In this document: positions 16,832-25,896 of the stretch, in pieces
Layout: each line of letters opens with the position of its first letter
Numbering within the stretch: position 1 is the first letter of the stretch
DNA from: Methylovirgula sp.
Lineage (GTDB): Bacteria; Pseudomonadota; Alphaproteobacteria; Rhizobiales; Beijerinckiaceae
Direction: 5' to 3'
Assembly (NCBI RefSeq): GCF_037200945.1
Contig: NZ_JBBCGP010000001.1
Span: forward strand, 1,486,501-1,550,500
Length of the DNA stretch: 64,000 nt
Notes under the pieces: generated by a model
Told to the model about the DNA's origin: nothing
Seen by the model: the letters and a program-made list of their open reading frames with translations, nothing else
The model's database searches: none
Translations under genes and position numbers: made by a program

Positions 16832-17434
16832 ATGATAGAAACTCGCCGCGACAGGAAAGGTCGCCGGATTGTGACGGATAGCGCGGCTCGTGAGCGTGTT
16901 GACGAGATTTTTCTACAATGGCAGACGGAGCGACCGGACATAGATCCCATTCCCGTCCGTATCTACGGCCTGATCGGCCGTATCCATATCCAGTCTACCG
17001 CCTTCATCGACGAAGTTCTTGCCCCTTATAATCTGGTGCGCGGAACGTTTGACGTGTTGACGGCACTCCGCCGCGCGGGTGCTCCTTACTGCCTGACCCC
17101 TAAGGAACTAACTAAACACCTGCTCCTCAGCGGCGCCGGCCTCAACAGTCGTATCAACAAGCTCGAAACGCTTCACTATATTGCCAGGCTTCCCGAGCCG
17201 AACGATCGCCGTACGGTGCGGATTCAACTTACCGCTGCCGGCGAAGCGGTCATCAATCAGGCAATTCCAATAGTCTTCGAAGCGCAATGGGATCGTATGA
17301 AGCTATTAGGTCCGGCGTCTCAGAAACAGCTTGTTGAAGAGCTCATCCGCTTTGCGGATGCCATCGATAGCTCAAACTCCGACGTGTCAATTCAGCAATT
17401 CGCACATGGCGACGATGGACAAGAGTCGGCGTAA
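16832..17434 (+). CDS. MarR family transcriptional regulator
   Basis: The 200-residue protein has a MarR winged helix-turn-helix: the recognition region around LTPKELTKHLLLSGAGLNSRINKLE (about residues 90-115) and the wing D.R.V.IQLT. An N-terminal extension of about 45 residues precedes the domain. MarR proteins usually repress nearby operons and are released by an aromatic acid ligand. NicR, which controls nicotinate genes, belongs to the same family. As the last gene of the importer operon it is the best candidate for the CATTC-N2-TAT-N-GAATG palindromes at 13955 and 14171 (inference). Confidence 0.85.
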   Translation: MIETRRDRKGRRIVTDSAARERVDEIFLQWQTERPDIDPIPVRIYGLIGRIHIQSTAFIDEVLAPYNLVRGTFDVLTALRRAGAPYCLTPKELTKHLLLSGAGLNSRINKLETLHYIARLPEPNDRRTVRIQLTAAGEAVINQAIPIVFEAQWDRMKLLGPASQKQLVEELIRFADAIDSSNSDVSIQQFAHGDDGQESA

Positions 17435-17886
17435 CCTCTGGCGATTCAATCACGAAACAAAGACGAGATAGAGGATATTGTTTGACGTGCCGTGCGAGCG
17501 GACGGTGCCTAAACTTCCTGTTTTGCGCTTCTTCCGCTTCCCGCGGCGCTTCCCTGATTGATATTTAAAACGAGGAAGATCGCGGCCCTTGTCAATGGCG
17601 CGACGACTGGCTGAACTGTCGGGTTGGGCAAAGCGGTGCATTCCCTTCGGCTGCGCGCGGTACGCAATTCTAGCCCGCAGGATTTCAAAGTCGCAAATGC
17701 AATTGCCTGCAGAGTCTTCCGAGACGCGGGAGTCGAGCGCCTGTCGAATGCCGGCTTGTCACCCGCTACCGCCTAAGCGAACCGCTGTCGCCACTGGCGC
17801 CTTTGCGCCCCTGTCAGCCGTCTCATGCTACTTGTTTTTTCCGAGGCGGTCATTCTGGTTGAGCTACTGGCATGATTGAAAGCGGG
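17435..17886. other. Intergenic stretch, no gene recognised
   Basis: About 450 bases separate the MarR gene from the hydrolase remnant. Short frames are present but none has a ribosome site or recognisable product. A small hairpin, GCGGGC-N9-GCCCGC (17882-17902), overlaps the end of the remnant; with no T-run it is at best a weak terminator. The area looks like degraded sequence at the edge of the catabolic island. Confidence 0.4.
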
Positions 17887-18385
17887 CTATTCTGATGCCC
17901 GCGCATTATTTCCTGCGAAGTGCTGCGGCAATCGCGCCGCAACCTCCGCGGGCGCTTCGTGCGTTGGAAAATGGCCGACCCCGGGCAGAACTATTCGCTC
18001 GAACGGGCCGGTGAACTTTTCAGCAATCTGCTCGCTCGTCTTGGGTGGATTGACCCCGTCCAATTCGCCCTGAAAATAAACCGTCGATAGCGCGATCGTT
18101 TTGGTTGCCTTGATCTTATCGTCAAGCCATTTGCTGATTGGATCTGGTTCGGATTCGTCCCAGCGAGAACGGTAGCTGTGCAGAGTCACATCGACCCAGT
18201 CTGGATTCTCGGACGATTCCGCCACCCGATCGAAGTCGGTTTCGTCGAACCAACCCGGCGGTGACCAAGTCTCCCACATAATATGGGCGAACCCCTTGGC
18301 GTCGTCGCGCACAGCCTGTGCGCCACGTCTGGTTGCCTGGAACCAATGATACCATTGCAGCCGCGCGTGCCAGAAGGGTTTGCAT
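17887..18385 (-). pseudogene. Alpha/beta hydrolase, 3-prime remnant
   Basis: The frame from about 18340 down to 17887 encodes the C-terminal half of an alpha/beta hydrolase. Visible segments are RLQWYHWF, GFA.IMWETWSPPGWF, ENPDWVDVTLHSYRSRW and a closing VYFQGELDGVNPP..SE followed by VLPGVGHFPTHEAP. The last two hold the catalytic acid and the final histidine. The N-terminal half with the nucleophile elbow (GxSxG) is absent; the frame continues upstream to 18615 in unrelated-looking sequence. I therefore call a truncated, non-functional remnant. The intact family acts as small esterases or haloalkane-dehalogenase-like hydrolases. Confidence 0.75.
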
Positions 18386-18605
18386 CGCCAGAAGACCGTC
18401 CGATTGCGGCTTTTAAACTGGGAAAAATAAACCTGCCTGCTTCGGCCATTACTGCCGGCCGCTTTGTATCCATACACCAGCCATCCCTTGGCCATTGCGT
18501 GACGCTCCGAAGCGGTCGCCCTGCTGGCAGTTCTTCGTTTATGAAGCGAGCAGGACGCTGTCGTGCGCGCGGTGTCATGTCGGTGGGGGGCTACCCGCGT
18601 GGACG

Positions 18606-19646
18606 TCAGCGCCAACCGAGGGCGGGCGCGACATGGGTGAGGATTGCCTCGATGACATGTGCGTTGTAGGCGAGGCCCAACTGGTTCGGGACCGTCAGGA
18701 GCAGCGTGTCAGCCTCGGCGATCGCTTCGTCTTTCCTGAGTTGCTCAACGAGGACGTCCGGTTCGGCAGCATAGCTACGACCGAAGATCGCGCGCGTCTT
18801 CTCATCGATAAAGCCCACTTGGTCCTCTCCCTCGGCTCCGCGACCGAAATAGGTACGATCACGATCGTCCACCAGCGCAAAGATACTGCGGCTGACCGAG
18901 ACACGCGGATCGCGCGCGTGACCGGCCTCCTTCCAGGCCGTGCGGAAAGCCCGGATCTGGGCGGCCTGTTGGATGTGAAATGGCTCTCCGGTCTCGTCGT
19001 CTTTAAGAGTCGAGCTTTGCAGGTTCATCCCGACCTTCGCCGCCCAAATCGCCGTGGCGTTGGAGCCAGCACCCCACCAGATCCGGTCGCGTAGCCCCTC
19101 TGCATATGGCTCAGGGCGCAGCAGGCCCGGCGGATTTGGAAACATCGGCCGTGGATTCGGCTTCGCGAATCCGGCGCCGCGCAGCACGTCAAGAAACACC
19201 TCCGCGTGGCGTCGGCCCATGTCGGCGTCACTCTCGCCCTCGGCCGGGCTGTACCCAAAATGGCGCCACCCATCGATCACCTGCTCGGGTGAACCTCGGC
19301 TGATCCCCAGTTGCAAGCGGCCGCCGGCGATGAGGTCGGCCGCGCTCGCATCCTCGGCCATGTAAAGCGGGTTTTCATAGCGCATGTCGATGACCGCCGT
19401 GCCGATCTCGATGCTTTTGGTCTTCGCGCCTACGGCCGCCAGAAGCGGAAAGGGCGAAGCGAGTTGGCGCGCGAAGTGATGGACGCGGAAATAGGCGCCA
19501 TCCGCTCCCAGTTCTTCAGCTGCGATAGCCAGGTCAATGGATTGCAGGAGCGCGTCAGCTGCCGAGCGTGTCTGCGACTGCGGTGAGGGCGTCCAATGGC
19601 CAAACGAAAGAAAGCCGATCTTTTTCACGGTAGCACAGCCTGGCAT
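18606..19646 (-). CDS. LLM class flavin-dependent oxidoreductase (luciferase-like monooxygenase)
   Basis: The 346-residue protein has the bacterial-luciferase-like TIM-barrel pattern. It opens with KKIGFLSFGHW, has an early acidic substrate-side motif (AAEELGADGAYFRVHHFARQ), the EIGTAVIDMRYENP strand, the GRLQLGISRGSPEQV loop that binds flavin phosphate, and a conserved DRIWWGAGSNAT segment. Such enzymes use reduced FMN or F420 from a partner reductase. The frame stays open upstream to 19754, but those 36 codons are a quinoprotein fragment, so I place the start at ATG 19646. It is not SsuD-like in detail. Substrate unknown. Confidence 0.85.
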   Translation of the reverse strand: MPGCATVKKIGFLSFGHWTPSPQSQTRSAADALLQSIDLAIAAEELGADGAYFRVHHFARQLASPFPLLAAVGAKTKSIEIGTAVIDMRYENPLYMAEDASAADLIAGGRLQLGISRGSPEQVIDGWRHFGYSPAEGESDADMGRRHAEVFLDVLRGAGFAKPNPRPMFPNPPGLLRPEPYAEGLRDRIWWGAGSNATAIWAAKVGMNLQSSTLKDDETGEPFHIQQAAQIRAFRTAWKEAGHARDPRVSVSRSIFALVDDRDRTYFGRGAEGEDQVGFIDEKTRAIFGRSYAAEPDVLVEQLRKDEAIAEADTLLLTVPNQLGLAYNAHVIEAILTHVAPALGWR

Positions 19647-19829
19647 GGCACCGAGATTATAGCGCCAAATGCGCTCGCCGGCCGTTGCTTTGAAAGCATC
19701 AAACCAGCCATCGTCTTCGCCTATGAATACGAGGTCGCCGGCCGTTGCCAGCACTCCGTCGATCAGGGGCCGCGGTGCCTTGTATTACTAGGCGATCTTT
19801 CCGGTCTCGACGTTGAGAGCGACGTTCTC
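19647..19829 (-). pseudogene. PQQ-dependent dehydrogenase (quinoprotein) remnant
   Basis: Two short minus-strand segments in different frames read as the beta-propeller of a quinoprotein alcohol dehydrogenase. One (about 19829-19788) gives a tryptophan-docking-like repeat ALNVETGKIA and then a stop. The other (about 19770-19647) gives LATAGDLVFIGEDDGWFDAF followed by GERIWRYN. The second is in frame with the luciferase-like gene, which makes that frame look artificially long. The remainder of the dehydrogenase is missing, and the adjoining RND gene ends at the far edge. This is a deletion scar. Confidence 0.68.
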
Positions 19830-19838
19830 TGTCTCCTA

Positions 19839-22800
19839 TCATAATGTCTCCGGATGCTCACGTCCGACGACGTTGGCGCTCGAGATTGTCGACCGGCCTC
19901 TGCCTAGGTTGCGAATGAAAGTGTAAAAGGCGGGCGTGAACAGCAGCCCAAATCCGGTCACGCCTAACATGCCAAAGAGAACTGCAGTTCCGAGCGAACG
20001 GCGCATTTCCGCGCCTGCCCCGGTCGCGACAGCCAGCGGCGCGACACCGAGTATGAACGCGAACGACGTCATCAAGATGGGTCGCAACCGTGTGCGAGCC
20101 GCATGCACGGCGGCATCGCCAGCGCTCGCACCCTCGTGTTCCTTTTGGCGGGCGAACTCGACGATCAGGATTGCATTTTTAGCGGCCAAACCCACCAAAA
20201 CCACAAAGCCGATCTGCGCCAGGATATCGATCGGCAATCCACGAGCGAGAAGTCCCGTGACCGACGCGAGGAGGCACATCGGCACGATGAGGACGACGGC
20301 CAAAGGCAGCTTCCAACTTTCGTATTGTGCAACCAGGACCAGAAAAACAAACAACGCGGCGGCGCCAAACACCAACAAAGTTGGCGTTCCCCGCTCTTCC
20401 TGCTGGAACGCCAATTCAGTCCACTCAAAGTCGATCCCGTTTGGAAGAACCTTGTGCGCCAATTCTTCCATGCGCAGCAAAGCCGTTCCGGAGGCGATGC
20501 CTGGGGCGCCGACGCCTTGCACCTCTGCTGCGGGATATAGATTGTAGCGCGGAACCCTGTAGGGGATCGTCGTGTGTTTCAACTGCGCAACGCTGCCGAT
20601 CGGCACCATCTGCCCAAGAGAATTGCGGGCCTTAAGATTTGCAAGATCTTCCGTCGTCCGCCGATATCGTCCATCGGCCTGGGCAATGACCTCGTAAGTA
20701 CGACCGAGATAATTGAAGTCGTTGACGTATTGGGAGCCAAGATAAACCTGAAGCGTGGAGAAGATGTCGGTCGGAGTCAGGCTGAGTTTCTCAGCCTTTT
20801 CCCGATCGATATCGGCGAACGTGGACGGAGACGCGGCGTTAAACAGCGTGAAGACACCGGCAAAATCAGGATCCTTGTTGGCCGCTGCGACAAGAGCTTT
20901 TGCCGCGCCCACCAAGGCTTGAGGACCAAGACCCGCCCTGTCCTCCAACATAAGCTTGAAGCCGCCAGAGCTCCCGAGACCTTGAACTGGTGGAGGCGAT
21001 ATTGTCAGCACATACGCATCTTTGATGACGGAAAGCCGTCTCCTGAGATCAGCCAGCACGGAATCCGCGGTAACACCTTCCAGATCGTGATTATAAAGCG
21101 AAGGAAGCCCCGAAAAAATCGTCGCGGTGTTTGGCGCGACGGTTGAGGTCGTGGCGTCGAGCCCCACAAACGGGGCGTCGTGCTCGATGCCTTTCGTCGA
21201 CAGGATGATGTCGTTGGCCTGCCGGACCACTGCCTCGGTTCGAGACAGGGCTGCGCCAGGCGGAAGTTGTATGATTGTGATCAGATAGCCCTGGTCTTGC
21301 TCCGGAATGAATCCCGTCGGCGTTCGTGCGAACTCAAGAGCGGCAAGGCCAATCAGACCGACATACACAATCAGAACCACACTCAGAGTTCGAACAAGGC
21401 GGGCTGTAAGGCGGCCGTAAGATGCCGAAAGTGTCTCGAATCCCCGGTTAAACAATCCGAAGGCCCAGGAAATAACGTTTCCCACTGGCCCGTGCGACGT
21501 GTCAGCGCCATGCGCTTTGAGCAGAATTGCGCAAAGCGCCGGGCTCAAGGTGAGGGAGACAAAGCAGGAAATCACCGTCGAGGCGGCGATCGTCACCGCG
21601 AATTGACGAAAGAAAAGACCGGTGATTCCAGATAGAAAGGCGGCAGGCACAAAGACGGCGCATAAAGTGAGCGCAATGGCGATAAGTGCGCCGCCGACTT
21701 CGTCCATGGTGCGATGCGCTGCCGCTGACGGCGACATGCCCAATTCCAGGTTCCGTTCGACATTCTCTACGACGACGATCGCGTCGTCGACAACAATGCC
21801 AACGGCAAGCACGAGGCCAAATAAGGACAGATTGTTGATCGATATTCCAAACAGCAACAAGACACCGAATGCCCCCAACAAGGAGACGGGAATAGCGATC
21901 ACGGGAATGATCGTCGCCCGCCAGGTTTGGAGGAAGACAAAGACGACGCCGACCACCAGCAGGATCGCGACAAAGATCGTAACGATGACTTCGTGTATGG
22001 ACTTCGAGATGAAAATCGTCGGATCGTAGACGATGGTGTAGGCGACGCCTGGGGGAAACGCTTTACTCAATTCGCGCATCGTCGAGACGACTTCTTTGTC
22101 GACCGCGAGCGAATTTGCTCCCGGCTCCGCGAAAATGAGCAGGGGAAGTCCGTAGTAATGATCTACAAACGCGCTGCTTCCGTAGTCCGCGGCGCCCACC
22201 TCGACGCGCCCGACGTCGCGCACGCGCGTCACACGGCCCGCACCATCTGACTTTATGACGATGTCGCCAAATTCCTCGGGCGTCGCCAGTCTTCCACGCG
22301 CTTCCACGCCGATCTGGTAGGCCGCGGCGCTGGGAACCGGAACCGGCGGCCGATTGAGCACGCCGGCGGCAACTTGCAGATTTTGAGCTCGGAGTGCATC
22401 CAGAACCTGAGAGGCGCTCAAGTCGTGTGCGGCGACCTTGTCGGGATCCAGCCAGATCCGCATTGCATATTCACGGCCGCCTTGAAACTGGACGTCACCA
22501 ACGCCCTGAAGACGCGCCAATTCGTCCTTCACGTGAAGGGTGAGATAATTCGAAAGGTAGAGCGTGTCTCGCGACTTATCCGGCGAAAAAAGGTGAACCG
22601 CGAGAAGAATGCTCGGCGTAGATTTTCGAACTTGTACGCCGAGGCTTTGTACATCAACCGGGAGACGAGGCAGCGCGTCCTGCACACGGTTTTGCGTGAG
22701 CATTTGCGCGACGTTGAGGTCTGTTCCGATCCGGAAAGTCACCGTGATGGTGAGATTGCCATCTCCGGTCGACTGGCTGCTCATATAGAGCATGTTTTCG

Positions 22801-23021
22801 ACGCCATTTATCTCTTGTTCGAGGGGCGTCGCGACCGTGCGCGCCACTGTATCTGCGGACGCACCCGGCAATGAGGCGGTGATCTGCACCGTCGGCGGGA
22901 CGACTTCAGGATATTGCGCCACTGGCAAAACGGCGAGAGCGCCAAGGCCGAGAAGCGTTATGAAAATGCTGAGAACAACCGCAAATCGCGGACGATCGAT
23001 GAAGAAGTGGCTTAATCGCAT
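19839..23021 (-). CDS. RND multidrug efflux transporter, HAE1 (AcrB/MexB) family
   Basis: The 1060-residue inner-membrane proton/drug antiporter begins with the family-typical MRLSHFFIDRPRFA and a first hydrophobic helix. It has the paired aspartates of the proton relay in TM4 (VGIVVDDAIVVVENVER) and the two large periplasmic loops between helices 1-2 and 7-8. Length matches the family. It works with the periplasmic adaptor encoded five bases upstream (23027-24295) and an outer-membrane channel. No TolC-like gene is adjacent, so the channel must come from elsewhere. Its 3-prime end abuts a quinoprotein remnant. Confidence 0.95.
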   Translation of the reverse strand: MRLSHFFIDRPRFAVVLSIFITLLGLGALAVLPVAQYPEVVPPTVQITASLPGASADTVARTVATPLEQEINGVENMLYMSSQSTGDGNLTITVTFRIGTDLNVAQMLTQNRVQDALPRLPVDVQSLGVQVRKSTPSILLAVHLFSPDKSRDTLYLSNYLTLHVKDELARLQGVGDVQFQGGREYAMRIWLDPDKVAAHDLSASQVLDALRAQNLQVAAGVLNRPPVPVPSAAAYQIGVEARGRLATPEEFGDIVIKSDGAGRVTRVRDVGRVEVGAADYGSSAFVDHYYGLPLLIFAEPGANSLAVDKEVVSTMRELSKAFPPGVAYTIVYDPTIFISKSIHEVIVTIFVAILLVVGVVFVFLQTWRATIIPVIAIPVSLLGAFGVLLLFGISINNLSLFGLVLAVGIVVDDAIVVVENVERNLELGMSPSAAAHRTMDEVGGALIAIALTLCAVFVPAAFLSGITGLFFRQFAVTIAASTVISCFVSLTLSPALCAILLKAHGADTSHGPVGNVISWAFGLFNRGFETLSASYGRLTARLVRTLSVVLIVYVGLIGLAALEFARTPTGFIPEQDQGYLITIIQLPPGAALSRTEAVVRQANDIILSTKGIEHDAPFVGLDATTSTVAPNTATIFSGLPSLYNHDLEGVTADSVLADLRRRLSVIKDAYVLTISPPPVQGLGSSGGFKLMLEDRAGLGPQALVGAAKALVAAANKDPDFAGVFTLFNAASPSTFADIDREKAEKLSLTPTDIFSTLQVYLGSQYVNDFNYLGRTYEVIAQADGRYRRTTEDLANLKARNSLGQMVPIGSVAQLKHTTIPYRVPRYNLYPAAEVQGVGAPGIASGTALLRMEELAHKVLPNGIDFEWTELAFQQEERGTPTLLVFGAAALFVFLVLVAQYESWKLPLAVVLIVPMCLLASVTGLLARGLPIDILAQIGFVVLVGLAAKNAILIVEFARQKEHEGASAGDAAVHAARTRLRPILMTSFAFILGVAPLAVATGAGAEMRRSLGTAVLFGMLGVTGFGLLFTPAFYTFIRNLGRGRSTISSANVVGREHPETL

Positions 23022-23026
23022 CGGCG

Positions 23027-24295
23027 TCAGTCCACGTCTTGGTTGGTTGATGAATATCGAATCGTGCCATTCTTCGGACTGACCTTGCTTCCCGGCGCTG
23101 CGTAGAGAAGGCCGTCGATGATCACCTTTGCGTCTGGTGATAGACCCGAGGAAATGACACGAAGACCGCCTCGTAAATCACCGGCCTGTACCGCCTTCGG
23201 AATAACTGTGCCGTCTGCGCTGACCGTCAAGACAACGTAGCTCGATTGATCGGGTAAGACGGCCGCATCCGGCAGCATCAAAACCGGCCTCGGGGGCGAC
23301 GCGGTGACCCGTACGCGAGCGAACGCGCCGGGCGTCAGGTCGAATTTGGGGTCTTGGATCGTTGCTCGCGCGTGAATTGTCCCGCTTGAGTGATCGAGCT
23401 CATTATCTACGAAATCAAGGACGCCTTCTCGACTGAAATGGTCGTCGTCGTTAAGGGCAATCTTTATCCGATTTCCCAGGCCACCGCCGGCTTGCGCGCG
23501 ATAACGCGAAAATGTCTCGTAGTCCGATTCACTCATATCGAAGTCCAGGTGGATCGGATCGAGAGAGACAAGCGTCGCGAGGAGCGTGGTTGGGCTCGTC
23601 GCGGCCCGGCTGCCTGCGATAAGATTTCCAATCGAAACGAGATGTGTGCCGATGCGCCCCGTGAATGGCGCTGTAATCCGGCAATGATCAAAATCAAATT
23701 GGGCGTCGCGAACAGCAGCTTTAGCGGCATCGATCGCCGCCACGGCGCCTTGCAGATCCGAGGTGCGTTGATCCACGCTCTCGACGGTACCAAATGATCG
23801 GGTGGCGAGCGCTTGCGCGCGTGTCAACTCTTGATTCGCCAACACTAATTGTGCATTTGCGCTTTTCAGCTGCGCCTGGGCCTGCGCGAGCTTAATTGCA
23901 TAAGGCACCGTATCGATGGTGAAGAGCAGATCGCCTTTACGAACTATAGCGCCATCCTTGAAATAAATTCCGGTCAATATGCCGCCGACCTGCGCTCGAA
24001 GTTCGACACGATCAACGGCCGAGAATTGTCCGAGGAAAGTCAGCTCTTTGTCGATTTGCCGTTCGAGGGGTGTGCTGACGATGACTTGTGGGAGTGATTG
24101 GGCGCCGGCATCCTGCGGGCCAGCCTGACCGTCGTGCAGGAAGAAATGGCTAGATCCCACAGCCAAAATGAGCAAAAGCGTCGCGGCTGCAACAATCCAT
24201 ATTATATTTCGTGTCCGCCGTGACGTTGGTTTGGCCGACTTTTGGATGCCTACTCGGCTGCTAATTTCGTCCACGGCATGTCTCTCAATCTTCAT
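23027..24295 (-). CDS. RND efflux periplasmic adaptor subunit (MFP/HlyD family)
   Basis: This 422-residue adaptor links the RND pump to an outer-membrane channel. An N-terminal membrane anchor lies near residues 30-48 (IIWIVAAATLLLILAVG), followed by the lipoyl-like half-motif (RAQVGGILTGIYFKDGAIV), an alpha-helical hairpin rich in A, Q and L, and beta-barrel segments with a GRIGTHLVSIGNLI strand. I prefer ATG 24295 over the upstream 24376, because the extension overlaps the neighbouring SDR gene and lacks family features. It is transcribed with the RND gene, five bases apart. Confidence 0.92.
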   Translation of the reverse strand: MKIERHAVDEISSRVGIQKSAKPTSRRTRNIIWIVAAATLLLILAVGSSHFFLHDGQAGPQDAGAQSLPQVIVSTPLERQIDKELTFLGQFSAVDRVELRAQVGGILTGIYFKDGAIVRKGDLLFTIDTVPYAIKLAQAQAQLKSANAQLVLANQELTRAQALATRSFGTVESVDQRTSDLQGAVAAIDAAKAAVRDAQFDFDHCRITAPFTGRIGTHLVSIGNLIAGSRAATSPTTLLATLVSLDPIHLDFDMSESDYETFSRYRAQAGGGLGNRIKIALNDDDHFSREGVLDFVDNELDHSSGTIHARATIQDPKFDLTPGAFARVRVTASPPRPVLMLPDAAVLPDQSSYVVLTVSADGTVIPKAVQAGDLRGGLRVISSGLSPDAKVIIDGLLYAAPGSKVSPKNGTIRYSSTNQDVD

Positions 24296-24356
24296 CGCAG
24301 CTTCTTCGCCGCAGGAACACGGCCGGACGCTTCGGGGGCGCCCGGTGTTTTGCAAT

Positions 24357-25094
24357 TTAAGCGATCGCGCCGCCATCGACCGTCAACGTCGTCCCGGTGA
24401 TGTATTGTGCCTTTGGGCTCGCAAGGAACGCCACGGCATCGGCGATGTCGTCGACTGTACCATAGCGACCGAACGCAGTCATTTGCCGGAGCGTCTCCGC
24501 AAACGGGCCGTCAGCCGGGTTCATGTCGGTGTCGATGGAGCCGGGCTGCACCAGGTTGACTGTGATCCCCTGCGGACCGACTTCCCGGGCAAGCCCCTTA
24601 GTGAAGCCGACCAGCGCGGATTTCGATGCCGCGTAAACGCCGAGTACAGGGGAGGGCACGCGGTCTGCGAAGAAACTTCCGATGGAGATGACACGACCGC
24701 CTTTGCCGAGATGGGGAATGGCCGCCTTGCTGGCGACAATCGGCGCACGGACATTGACATCCAGAATCGCGTTGATGTCGTCGAGCGAAATGTCCTTTAG
24801 TTTCGAGATTCGAAGGATGCCTGCATTGTTAACCAGGATGTCGAGACCGCCAAGCTCAGCGACCGTCTTCTCGACCGAGGCCAGCACGGCGGCGGCATCT
24901 GCGCTATCGGCTTGGATCGCAACGGCGCGCCGACCCTGCGGTTGGATGGCGCGCACGACCTCAGCGGCGCGATCGGCGGATTTCTCGTAGGTGATCGCCA
25001 CATCCGCGCCTTCGGCAGCCAGCGCCTTGGCGATCGCTGCCCCGATCCCTCGGCTCGCGCCCGTGACCAGGGCCCGTTTTCCTGTGAGCGTCAT
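24357..25094 (-). CDS. SDR family NAD(P)-dependent oxidoreductase, FabG-like
   Basis: The 245-residue protein is a classical short-chain dehydrogenase. The cofactor motif TGASRGIG is near residue 12, NNAG near 85, the catalytic serine in ISIGSFF near 137, YxxxK as YAASK near 152, and it closes with GTTLTVDGG. The start at 25094 has AAGGA upstream and fits the family; the open extension to 25157 would run through a palindrome. It is divergent from a TetR gene with TGTCGATCGACA between them, so it is probably controlled by that regulator. Substrate cannot be assigned. Confidence 0.9.
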   Translation of the reverse strand: MTLTGKRALVTGASRGIGAAIAKALAAEGADVAITYEKSADRAAEVVRAIQPQGRRAVAIQADSADAAAVLASVEKTVAELGGLDILVNNAGILRISKLKDISLDDINAILDVNVRAPIVASKAAIPHLGKGGRVISIGSFFADRVPSPVLGVYAASKSALVGFTKGLAREVGPQGITVNLVQPGSIDTDMNPADGPFAETLRQMTAFGRYGTVDDIADAVAFLASPKAQYITGTTLTVDGGAIA

Positions 25095-25111
25095 TTTCAA
25101 TTTCCTTTTTG

Positions 25112-25123
25112 TGTCGATCGACA
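25112..25123. promoter_or_regulatory. Perfect palindrome TGTCGATCGACA between SDR and TetR genes
   Basis: This 12-base perfect palindrome lies in the divergent intergenic region, 18 bases upstream of the SDR start and about 75 bases upstream of the TetR start. Position and symmetry fit a TetR-family operator controlling both genes. Confidence 0.45.
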
Positions 25124-25198
25124 TATAAGTCTTTAGCTGTTTGAACGGGGCCGTCAATCCAATTATGTCTTCCGCGTTACAGAAATAAGGAGGTGACC

Positions 25199-25801
25199 GT
25201 GGTTATCGGTCGGCCGCGCGAGTTTGATCGCGAGGCAGCGTTGGACGCGGCCATGCACCTGTTTTGGCGCAAAGGATTTGCGACGACATCGATGAAGGAC
25301 CTATGCGCCGCAATGGGCATCGGTTCGCCGAGTCTCTACGCGGCCTTTGGTTGCAAGGAGACGCTGTATCGGGAAGCAGTTGCGCGATATCTCTGTACCT
25401 GTGGGTCGCCGCTCTGGAACAAGCTCACCGAGGCCCCCACCGCCCGCGCTGGGGTGCGAAGCTTTCTGCTGGCGGCAGCTGAAAGCTTTCCTGAATCCAA
25501 AACGACGCCGGCCGGCTGCATGGCGATGCTAGGCGCAGTCAGCGACGAATGGCCGGCCTCGATCGCCGAGGATGTCAGAAAGGCGCGGCTCGAAAGTCTA
25601 CGGATGTTTCGGTCGCGGCTGGAGGACGCCGTCGCGGAAGGCGAGTTGCCAGCGTCCGCCGATATTGATCGGCTGAGCCGGTTTTTTCTTGGCATTTTCC
25701 AGGGGATGGCCATCCAGGCTCGTGACGGCGCGACCCGGGCTGAGTTGAAAGGCATAGCCGAGGCGGCGATGATGGCTTGGCCGACCGACGCCGCAGACTA
25801 G
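25199..25801 (+). CDS. TetR/AcrR family transcriptional regulator
   Basis: This 200-residue regulator has an N-terminal helix-turn-helix (GRPREFDREAALDAAMHLFW, then the recognition part SMKDLCAAMGIGSPSLYAAFG, about residues 5-50) and a C-terminal ligand-binding half. Two GTG codons are possible starts: 25193 and 25199. The AAGGAGG at 25187-25193 is spaced correctly only for 25199. The C-terminal pattern, with a central GCMAM segment, resembles TetR proteins that control short-chain dehydrogenases. It is divergent from the SDR gene and likely represses it. Confidence 0.87.
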   Translation: MVIGRPREFDREAALDAAMHLFWRKGFATTSMKDLCAAMGIGSPSLYAAFGCKETLYREAVARYLCTCGSPLWNKLTEAPTARAGVRSFLLAAAESFPESKTTPAGCMAMLGAVSDEWPASIAEDVRKARLESLRMFRSRLEDAVAEGELPASADIDRLSRFFLGIFQGMAIQARDGATRAELKGIAEAAMMAWPTDAAD

Positions 25802-25896
25802 AATCCGAGATCGGTTCCGTCCGACGACGCAGAGCGCTCAAGCGCTGGGCAAGGGCCAGCCAAGCTTAAAGAGCGGACCGACCAGGGTCTCTGCTC

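Noticed and set aside
17450..17641. 63-codon basic frame on the minus strand
   Set aside because: Composition is arginine/lysine-rich by chance of base content, with no ribosome site or conserved feature.
17882..17902. Hairpin GCGGGC-N9-GCCCGC as a terminator
   Set aside because: It overlaps the end of a remnant gene and is not followed by a T-run; only a weak terminator at best.
18606..19646. The luciferase-like protein as the missing SsuD partner of the SsuE-like reductase at 48031
   Set aside because: It lies 28 kb away on the other strand and its sequence pattern is of a different LLM subgroup.
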